Shown here one piece after another: positions 6,902 through 13,702 of a DNA stretch of 18,881 nucleotides; position 1 is the stretch's first letter, and the number at the start of each line of letters is the position of its first letter. The translations under genes were made by a program, and so were the position numbers. Below the pieces are notes generated by a model, which did not search any database, had not been told where the DNA came from, and saw only the letters and a program-made list of their open reading frames with translations. Origin of the DNA: S15-B10 sp045569115 (GTDB lineage: Bacteria > Fidelibacterota > Marinisomatia > Marinisomatales > S15-B10); NCBI GenBank assembly GCA_045569115.1, contig JBJKZS010000117.1, positions 1 to 18,881 on the forward strand. The letters are read 5' to 3'.

Positions 6902-7548
6902 CCTCGTACTACTCCTTCAACAATCTGTAAAAATCTATGCCCCCTATCTTTAACCATTGAATAATTATGTGTTGCCATTAATATTGCTGTGCCATTATCA
7001 TTTATTTCCTCTAAAAGTTCAATAACCCTAAGAGATGCAGAAGGGTCAAGATTGCCGGTTGGCTCATCAGCAAGAATTATAAGTGGAGTCTTTACTAATG
7101 CCCTCGCCAAGGAAACAATCTGTTGCTCACCTCCAGACAACTCTGATGGCAAATGATTACGCTTATCAGCTATACCTAGGTTATCTAGGACATGTTCAAC
7201 TTCGTCCTTCACAGCCTTAATTCCAATTCCCTGAACATGTAATGGAATTGCCACATTATCAAAAACAGTTCTATCATTTAATAGTTCAAATTTTTGAAAA
7301 ACCATTCCAATCTTCCGTCTAAGCATAGGAATATTTCGACGCTTAATTTTATCTGAACTAAACTTGTCTACCTTCACCGTACCCTTATCTGGGAAGATAT
7401 CCATATAGATTAGTTTTAGTAGTGTAGTCTTTCCTGCTCCAGTTGGACCAATGACACAGAGAAACTCACCCGCATCAATATTAAATGTAGCATTCTCTAT
7501 ACCAGCGCCACTATCAAATTTGCTTGACACTTCTTTAAATGAGATCAT
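6898..7548 (-). CDS. ftsE: Cell division ATP-binding protein FtsE
   Basis: ABC ATPase of the FtsEX division complex. 216 residues, typical length. Visible motifs: Walker A GPTGAGKTT (34-42), Q-loop Q85, signature LSGGEQQ (137-143), Walker B with catalytic glutamate LIILADEPTGNLD (156-168) and H-loop H194. The residue after the signature, usually arginine (GGEQQR), is isoleucine here. The order ftsE-ftsX with a 4-base overlap is standard. Its ATG overlaps the upstream exchanger gene by 4 bases (ATGA). LolD/MacB-type ATPases share these motifs, but the directly following FtsX makes FtsE the better call. Confidence 0.95.
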   Translation of the reverse strand: MISFKEVSSKFDSGAGIENATFNIDAGEFLCVIGPTGAGKTTLLKLIYMDIFPDKGTVKVDKFSSDKIKRRNIPMLRRKIGMVFQKFELLNDRTVFDNVAIPLHVQGIGIKAVKDEVEHVLDNLGIADKRNHLPSELSGGEQQIVSLARALVKTPLIILADEPTGNLDPSASLRVIELLEEINDNGTAILMATHNYSMVKDRGHRFLQIVEGVVRG

Positions 7549-8474
7549 AAAATAAAAAGTGAACTGATAAAAGAAATATAGCCTAGAAGTAGCATAGCAG
7601 CATACTTACGGGATACTATATTTGATTTCATGATTATTGGGTAAAGTGCTAATGAAAAGGTGACCATTATAGGTAACTCAAAGAGTAGAAGACTTGAATT
7701 AGCTTTTAATGGTGAAATGATTGCAACAGGCCCAACGACCCCCATCATATTAAATAGATTTGAACCTATTATATTGCCAAGTGAAATATCACCTTCTTTT
7801 TTTAATGCAGCCACTATAGATGTCGCTAATTCAGGCAAAGAAGTTCCATAAGCAACAATTGTCATTCCAATAACTATCTCAGTAACACCTAAACTTCTAG
7901 CAAGGCTTATAGCTCCCTCAACAAAAAGATTTGATCCAAAATATAGCCCTAAAATACCAATGCTTAGGAAACCTATGTTTCGACCAATAGGACTTAATTC
8001 CTCACTATAATCCGCATCCTGTTTTTTCCCAGTAAAAAATGTATACACTGTGTAAGCAATTATTCCTGAGAATAAAAACATACCTTCCCATCTTTGAACT
8101 TGGCCATCAAAAAGTATAATTATAAAAATAATAGAAACGGAAATCATGATGTTCAAGTCTCTTAGAAACCCTTTCCCTCCTATAGAAACATTGAACAATG
8201 AACAAGTTAAACCTACAATAAGACCAACATTTGCAATATTTGACCCAATAACATTACCAATTGCAATAGCCTCTTTGCCTGACATAGCAGCAACGAGGCT
8301 TACCACGAGTTCAGGTAAAGAAGTACCAAATGCAACGATAGTTAATCCAACCACTATTGGCGAAACACCGAAAATTCGGGCTATACTTTTTGCACCTTTT
8401 ACTAGAAACTCTCCTCCAAAATATAAAAAGACCGTACCCATCAAAAGATGAGTAGTAATACTAAGGCTGGTCAT
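7545..8474 (-). CDS. CaCA-family sodium/calcium (cation/proton) exchanger, YrbG-like
   Basis: Ten- to eleven-span inner-membrane antiporter expected to move Ca2+ out against Na+ or H+. 309 residues with the two inverted alpha repeats of the family: GTSLPEL (50-56) with GNVIGSN (73-79), and GTSLPEL (210-216) with GNIIGSN (233-239). The glutamates E55 and E215 are the expected cation ligands. A polar cytoplasmic loop (about 149-166) separates the halves. ATG 8474 overlaps the nadD stop by one base (TGATG) and the gene overlaps ftsE by 4 bases, so it belongs to the same transcript as nadD and ftsEX. The ion specificity cannot be read from sequence. Confidence 0.93.
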   Translation of the reverse strand: MTSLSITTHLLMGTVFLYFGGEFLVKGAKSIARIFGVSPIVVGLTIVAFGTSLPELVVSLVAAMSGKEAIAIGNVIGSNIANVGLIVGLTCSLFNVSIGGKGFLRDLNIMISVSIIFIIILFDGQVQRWEGMFLFSGIIAYTVYTFFTGKKQDADYSEELSPIGRNIGFLSIGILGLYFGSNLFVEGAISLARSLGVTEIVIGMTIVAYGTSLPELATSIVAALKKEGDISLGNIIGSNLFNMMGVVGPVAIISPLKANSSLLLFELPIMVTFSLALYPIIMKSNIVSRKYAAMLLLGYISFISSLFIL

Positions 8475-9055
8475 CAGATATAAAGACCTGTTTTATTAAT
8501 ATAGTTCATAACTTGATTAGACAACATATAACGAACAGTGGATCCTTTTTTTATTCGCTTTCGAATCTGAGAAGAAGAAATTCCAATTTGGGGTATATTT
8601 GAAAAACGGATTTGTGATAATATTTTTTCATCTATCCTACTTTCCCGAAATCCAGGGCGCGAAGCAACTATCACTTTACATTCTTTAAGAATAGTTTTAT
8701 AATTTTTCCATTTGTGAAAATTTAATAAAGAATCACTCCCAATAAGTAAATAGATATCTTTAGAACTTAGATTAAATTTTTCTTTTGCCTCAATAATGGT
8801 TTCATTAGTATAAGATATTCCACCTCTTTGAATCTCCAAGTCTGATAAACGAAAGTATGCATTCTCCATTATTGCTAATCGAAGCATTTCTACCCGATCT
8901 TTAATTGGAGAAACGTTTTCTCTTTTGTGGGGAGGGGTCGGAGCAGGAACAAACAGAATAATATCAAAACCTTCAGATTCTTTAACAAATTCAGCAATAA
9001 CCAAATGACCTAAATGGGGTGGATCAAAAGTCCCACCAAATAAGCATAACTTCAT
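8474..9055 (-). CDS. nadD: Nicotinate-nucleotide adenylyltransferase NadD
   Basis: Cytoplasmic enzyme that adenylates nicotinate mononucleotide to deamido-NAD in NAD synthesis. 193 residues. It shows the nucleotidyltransferase signature GGTFDPPHLGH (7-17, with H14 and H17 of HxGH), PPHK (41-44), the GSDSLLNFHKW segment (106-116) that positions the nicotinate ring in NadD proteins, and ISSSQIR (159-165) for the ATP phosphates. The latter two separate it from the related CoaD, which is also in this window. ATG 9055 overlaps the BamD-like gene by 4 bases. Confidence 0.96.
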   Translation of the reverse strand: MKLCLFGGTFDPPHLGHLVIAEFVKESEGFDIILFVPAPTPPHKRENVSPIKDRVEMLRLAIMENAYFRLSDLEIQRGGISYTNETIIEAKEKFNLSSKDIYLLIGSDSLLNFHKWKNYKTILKECKVIVASRPGFRESRIDEKILSQIRFSNIPQIGISSSQIRKRIKKGSTVRYMLSNQVMNYINKTGLYI

Positions 9056-9843
9056 AATTTTTGGAGTTCTTTAGATCTTTTTTTGTCTAGCAACATCAAA
9101 GCTTCATCCTTTAAGGAACTATCAATGAATTGCGGAGAGTTATCCTCTAGGAAAGATTCTGCTTCTTTAAGCTTGTTTGTTACAATGAATGTTTCGACCA
9201 TCATTAATCTTGCTCTATCTGCGTAATCAGTATCAAAATAAAGTTCCAACAAATCTTCTAGATAACTGATTGCAGCATCATATTCTTCCATTTTTACATA
9301 TAATACAGCAGACTCAAACATCTTCTTTGATAATTTATTTCTTAAGTCTTGAATAGTAGCAGTTGCTCCAGGGCGATATTCTGAGTCTGGAAAATCTTCA
9401 ACAAACTCTTGATATTTCTGAATTGCCCTTATAGTCGCATCTTGATCAAAGTAGAATTTAGGAGAACTTTTTTCATAACTCTGACAAATACGATATCTTG
9501 CTAGTCTAACATGGGGGCTGAAAGACATTTGCCGTATTAGCTTATCGAATTCACTTATAGCAGTATCGTACTCTTTATTCAAGTAATAAGCTTCAGCCAA
9601 ATGGAATTGAGCATCGTCACCAATATCTGTGTGTCGACCTCTTAGTAAAACATATTGAAAATGTTCTTGAGACCTGTAGTACTTTCGCTTTTTCAATAAC
9701 TCCAGACCTTTATTATACCTTTCATTTATATCATCTATTGATAGGTCAATATCTTGCTTAGCACAACCCAATAGACTAATAATAAGTACAATTATTAGAG
9801 ATCTTTTATTTTTTATTAAATATTTAATTTTATCAGTCACCAT
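9052..9843 (-). CDS. bamD: BamD/YfiO-type outer-membrane assembly lipoprotein
   Basis: Probable lipoprotein of the BAM machine that inserts beta-barrels into the outer membrane. 263 residues. It starts with a basic n-region, a hydrophobic h-region (16-25) and a lipobox ending LLGC (C27 would be lipidated). The mature part is made of TPR-like helix pairs: YNKGLELLKKRKYYRSQEHF, DAQFHLAEAYYLNKEYDTAISEF, then a family-typical break before RAIQKYQEFVEDFPDSEY, where PDSEY is a BamD/YbgF-like hallmark. ATG 9843 overlaps the upstream gene by 7 bases (ATGGTGA). Its position beside a barrel-fusion gene and PorV supports an outer-membrane role. A general TPR lipoprotein is the alternative. Confidence 0.85.
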   Translation of the reverse strand: MVTDKIKYLIKNKRSLIIVLIISLLGCAKQDIDLSIDDINERYNKGLELLKKRKYYRSQEHFQYVLLRGRHTDIGDDAQFHLAEAYYLNKEYDTAISEFDKLIRQMSFSPHVRLARYRICQSYEKSSPKFYFDQDATIRAIQKYQEFVEDFPDSEYRPGATATIQDLRNKLSKKMFESAVLYVKMEEYDAAISYLEDLLELYFDTDYADRARLMMVETFIVTNKLKEAESFLEDNSPQFIDSSLKDEALMLLDKKRSKELQKL

Positions 9844-10724
9844 CGGATAGTTAATGAAAAACCTCCTATACCTGAGCGATTAAAAGGAGAGAATAATAAC
9901 CCTATGTGTGTTTTTGAAACTGGAGAAATTTGTCTTCGACGAGTTTCAATAAATGCATCGAAGGCACTTATAAGATGGTTAAACATAATTGCTGTAACTG
10001 TGAATGTTCCCATTCGAAAAGCATCATTTGCTCGGGCTCGTTGATTAACGTAATTACGTTTAAGGTCTGTCATAACAATTATTTCTACACTGTCACCAAC
10101 TGATTTTTCCTTAACCCACCAACCATTTTCACCTTCAAGGTTAAAAAGATCTGACCAGCCAGCAACAAATTGATCATATTTTCCTACATTTTCATAGAAT
10201 TCGTGATCTTTTACAACCTCCACACCTTCTATCCATTCTCCACAAAGAGAATCAGAACTAATTGTTGAAGTCTGACCTGGTATAAAAAGATTAAGATGAT
10301 GAGTACCTTTACAAACAACATCACCATAAGACGAAGTGAGCCAGGGTGTCCTTAGCCACCATTCATATAGATCCCAATGTTCATCGGCAAACTGTTCATA
10401 TTTCCTTTCAATGTTCTCCCCAGCACTAGAAAAAGACCTCCAGCTCATCCATCCAGCAACTTCGAGACCAAAGAAAAATAGCGCTTTAGCTTTTGCTCCC
10501 GCATACCATTGGCCCATTCCAGGAATAGCCAAGGATAAAGCAAGTCCTCTTGCTGGATAAATAGAAGTGTCTTGAGATACTTCTATTGAATCAATATTTG
10601 ATTGTTGAACTATCAACGGCAAAGGACCATGTAATCTCAAATTGTAATTTAGAAGTCCAGTACTTCCTTTTAAAAAAGAGATACTCAAGAAAAATAAGGT
10701 TAAAACAAATTTCATATTAATCAT
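9837..10724 (-). CDS. DUF5683-like membrane protein of unknown function
   Basis: 295 residues with an N-terminal signal or anchor (about 4-20). Residues 58-95 hold the segment ARGLALSLAIPGMGQWYAG followed by KAKALFFFGLEVAG, matching the pattern (glycine/proline-rich turn plus hydrophobic hairpin) seen in DUF5683 and related P-G-x-G-Q-x-Y proteins common next to outer-membrane genes in FCB bacteria. A second conserved-looking stretch, FRMGTFTVTAIMFNHLISAFDA, lies at about 236-258. Between them is an insert of roughly 130 residues rich in tryptophan, tyrosine and acidic residues, with cysteines in VVCKGTH and SLCGEW that could form a disulfide. ATG 10724 follows the upstream TAA with no gap; ATG 10715 (Met4) is an alternative. 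Function unknown; context suggests envelope biogenesis. Confidence 0.75.
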   Translation of the reverse strand: MINMKFVLTLFFLSISFLKGSTGLLNYNLRLHGPLPLIVQQSNIDSIEVSQDTSIYPARGLALSLAIPGMGQWYAGAKAKALFFFGLEVAGWMSWRSFSSAGENIERKYEQFADEHWDLYEWWLRTPWLTSSYGDVVCKGTHHLNLFIPGQTSTISSDSLCGEWIEGVEVVKDHEFYENVGKYDQFVAGWSDLFNLEGENGWWVKEKSVGDSVEIIVMTDLKRNYVNQRARANDAFRMGTFTVTAIMFNHLISAFDAFIETRRRQISPVSKTHIGLLFSPFNRSGIGGFSLTIRW

Positions 10725-13667
10725 TTAAAATCCAAATAAAAGGGTAAAGTAGAATCTTGAGTCATTACCGTACTCATTATCTAGTGCTATAAATTTATCT
10801 AAACCCCTATGTATTTCCACACCAATTCCAGTGGGGTAATTATAGAATGAAAATCCACTTAATCTAAGTTGAGCCCCCATTGACCTTTTTAAGGAAAAAT
10901 CCTTTATTGTTCCAGACCAAGCGTCTCCAACTTGCCCAATTGCTCCAATTACAATATTCTGAAGAATGAATGGGCCAATTGGAATATTTTTTTGCCTCAT
11001 TAAAGGAATTCTTAAGTTTCCTGTTGTAGTTATCATCCTATTTCCTTCAATAGCATAAAATGGATACCCTTTAATTCCAGGCATCCCACCGGCAAAAAAA
11101 TTAAAGAAAGAGTCAACCTCCGCAACAGACATCCAACCTGCTGATGCCTCAGTTGAGAATGTCCATCCGTCTGTAAAAGGGACCTGAAAATGGGCCTCAC
11201 CCTTACCTTCAGCTCGAAAAAAATCAAAATTGTTATATTTAATTTCAAAAAGTGATTTTTCAGGACTGTAAAAAAGGTTTGATTCTCTGCGAATATCAAA
11301 ATTTATCTTAAATCCATTATTTGGAATAATATTGTAATCTACAGTATTACGGAAAAGTTGAGTGTTCCATTTTATTCCTGTATGAAACCCAGAGTAATAG
11401 TCAATCCCTGATTTTCCAAAAAGATTTTCTCCAGGAACCCACCATAAAGCGTTGGAGCGATAATTTTGGTAAGATCCAAAAATTGTAAGAGTATGGATAC
11501 CTTTTATTGGAAACTTAGCCCCTCCCTCCATTTGGAAAAGTCTATATGAAATATCAGAATCGATATTTATAACGTCCCATAGTGTTGATTGATAGTTTAT
11601 ATGTCTTGTCATATAAAAAATATCAGTATAAAGTGTAGGATATAAAGTACTCAGTTCAAATAGTAGAAATAGGTCAATATCTGATAGACGATTTATAGCT
11701 GCCCCACCGAAAAGATTAAGTCTATTTATCATTTCATTTGCTAATAAATATATACCAGGTTTTATCATTCCATAGTCAATCTGAATACGTGGGAAGAAAA
11801 ATGTTCTAGAAAAAGAGTCTTGATAATTACTTATAACAAAACTTGATTCTTCTAAATTATTATCCATGATAGGATCTGGAAGGCCGTCAAATCTTGTAAA
11901 ATAGTCTGGACTATAACCTATAGAATCTTCCTCTAAAATCCTTACCGAGTCTATTAGTGCAATCTTATAACCACCATTTTCATATAATGAATAAATTACT
12001 TTACCATCCTTACTTACGCTCGGCATAAATGCGCCACCCAAAACATTTGTTATATAACCTTGATTTCCATTATTAGTATTTACGTAATAAAGATTATATA
12101 CACCTGATCTATCAACTGAATAGATAAGTCCACCATTTGCTGTTGATGTAATATCTCGTTCATCCCATTCTGGCACAGCCATTAGATTAATAAATGAAGT
12201 ATCTTGAAGACTTATTGCAGAGATATTTCTAAAGTGGCTTTCAAGATTGTCAAACATTAAAAGATTATCTTTGGGGTCAAACGAGAGATTCATTATTTGA
12301 CGACCATCATCAAAATTAGTTATTTGCTGGAACTCACGAGAATTGAGGTTAAGTAAAAATAAATTTTGAGTCCCATCCTTGGTTGCTAAATAAGCTAATA
12401 ATGAATCACCTGGTAGTATAAGCGGGGAGAAAGCACGGGCTCCCTTTGTCAAACGATCCTCCTTTTCATCTAAAAAAGAATAAACATATAAATCAAACCA
12501 ACGGGAACCTTTATTGTCAACCTTAGACTTTTTGGTGTAATAAATTTTTTCATCTGATGAAGACCATGAAGGAGCTGAAAAGACATTTTCTGCAATTATA
12601 TCATCATTGCCTCCATCTAATGTATAAATATGAAGGTCTGTCTGACTTATAAAATCCTTTCCAGCATTTGAAAGATAAGAAAATTTTTCTCCATCATTTG
12701 ACCATTGTGGGTGGAAATTTGCTGTACCTTCTTTTCGAATAATTTTCCCTTTTAATTCATTAGAATTAATCGATTCTGTCAGAAATCCATAGCGTTCATG
12801 TAAGTTAGCTTGGAAACTAGCAATTAGACTGTCTGAATGAATACCCGTAGCCTTCTCCAATGCATATTCAATTGACCCTCTTAGCTTTCTAGAAAGTGTT
12901 TTTGAGATATCAGGGAATACATCTTGACCATATTTATATGCCAAATAACGAGCAAAGGCAAAACCAGAATTATATATAGATTCATTTCCAATTCCTACTT
13001 TTCCAAAAGTATTCATTTCATTAAGGCTTAGCAAATTATCATTCAATGTTCTATCTCTGAGAATCATGTCTCTATGAGTGTCCCAGAAATCAAACGTAGC
13101 TCCCTCATACATGAACTGAGCTACGCCCTCTGCAAACCAAGGTGGAACAGCTGAACCAGGAATTGGATAGGAAATAAGGGTATTAGGATATCCATAAAGC
13201 ACATCTTGTCGCTTTTCTGGCTCATATTGAACTAACTGAAAATATCCACCTGGTATTTGGCTACCATACTTCATTGCTGAACCAATTGATACGATATGAG
13301 TAAACTCATGGGTAATTACGTTCTGCAACCATCTATGACTTCCTCTCAATTCAGTGTCAAGCGGAGATGCCCATATTTCAATCTTATTATCGTAAAAATA
13401 AGCCGCTCCGTTTGAATAATCATCAGTATCTAAAAATACAATTTGAGTCTTTTGTAGTGGTTCAAAGTCATAAAGTTTGGTGATATTAGGATAAATTGCT
13501 TCAGCTACTAAGGCTCCCTCTTTTGCTGTTCTTTCAGTTCCATTATGAAAGTGAAAGATAAAATTTTCTGTTTCGAATGTTTTCCATTCTAATTCAGAAT
13601 GATTGTATTTCACTTGAGCTGAAATCTCAAAAATAAATAAAAAATAAAGTAGGCAATATTTTTTCAA
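10725..13667 (-). CDS. Zinc peptidase - PD40 propeller - outer-membrane barrel fusion protein
   Basis: 980 residues, exported. Signal peptide 1-17 (KKYCLLYFLFIFEISA|Q). Residues 20-300 form a gluzincin-type (peptidase MA-like) domain: HEFTH (120-124) gives two histidine zinc ligands and the catalytic glutamate E121, and WFAEG supplies E180 as likely third ligand, with a YNSGFAFARYLAYKYG helix after it. Residues about 315-590 carry five or six PD40/TolB-like propeller repeats (for example FHPQWSNDGEKFSYLSN). Residues about 610-980 are alternating beta strands ending in aromatic FYFTLLFGF, as in outer-membrane barrels; GGMPGIKGYP (860-869) resembles the Omp85 (V/I)RGY motif with lysine for arginine. 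The start is TTG 13667: a stop lies two codons upstream and no ATG fits the signal peptide; no clear ribosome site is seen. Substrate unknown. Confidence 0.85.
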   Translation of the reverse strand: MKKYCLLYFLFIFEISAQVKYNHSELEWKTFETENFIFHFHNGTERTAKEGALVAEAIYPNITKLYDFEPLQKTQIVFLDTDDYSNGAAYFYDNKIEIWASPLDTELRGSHRWLQNVITHEFTHIVSIGSAMKYGSQIPGGYFQLVQYEPEKRQDVLYGYPNTLISYPIPGSAVPPWFAEGVAQFMYEGATFDFWDTHRDMILRDRTLNDNLLSLNEMNTFGKVGIGNESIYNSGFAFARYLAYKYGQDVFPDISKTLSRKLRGSIEYALEKATGIHSDSLIASFQANLHERYGFLTESINSNELKGKIIRKEGTANFHPQWSNDGEKFSYLSNAGKDFISQTDLHIYTLDGGNDDIIAENVFSAPSWSSSDEKIYYTKKSKVDNKGSRWFDLYVYSFLDEKEDRLTKGARAFSPLILPGDSLLAYLATKDGTQNLFLLNLNSREFQQITNFDDGRQIMNLSFDPKDNLLMFDNLESHFRNISAISLQDTSFINLMAVPEWDERDITSTANGGLIYSVDRSGVYNLYYVNTNNGNQGYITNVLGGAFMPSVSKDGKVIYSLYENGGYKIALIDSVRILEEDSIGYSPDYFTRFDGLPDPIMDNNLEESSFVISNYQDSFSRTFFFPRIQIDYGMIKPGIYLLANEMINRLNLFGGAAINRLSDIDLFLLFELSTLYPTLYTDIFYMTRHINYQSTLWDVINIDSDISYRLFQMEGGAKFPIKGIHTLTIFGSYQNYRSNALWWVPGENLFGKSGIDYYSGFHTGIKWNTQLFRNTVDYNIIPNNGFKINFDIRRESNLFYSPEKSLFEIKYNNFDFFRAEGKGEAHFQVPFTDGWTFSTEASAGWMSVAEVDSFFNFFAGGMPGIKGYPFYAIEGNRMITTTGNLRIPLMRQKNIPIGPFILQNIVIGAIGQVGDAWSGTIKDFSLKRSMGAQLRLSGFSFYNYPTGIGVEIHRGLDKFIALDNEYGNDSRFYFTLLFGF

Positions 13668-13702
13668 ATGTTAATGTTGAGTACTAATGATCGTAAGTAT
13701 GA

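Noticed and set aside
8146..8451. Plus-strand open frame of about 101 codons opposite the CaCA exchanger
   Set aside because: It is the antisense of the first alpha repeat; no ribosome site or domain supports it.
11033..11299. Minus-strand open frame of 88 codons inside the barrel-fusion gene
   Set aside because: It lies wholly within the barrel-coding frame, which is continuous and conserved-looking; the alternative frame is low-complexity and leucine-rich.
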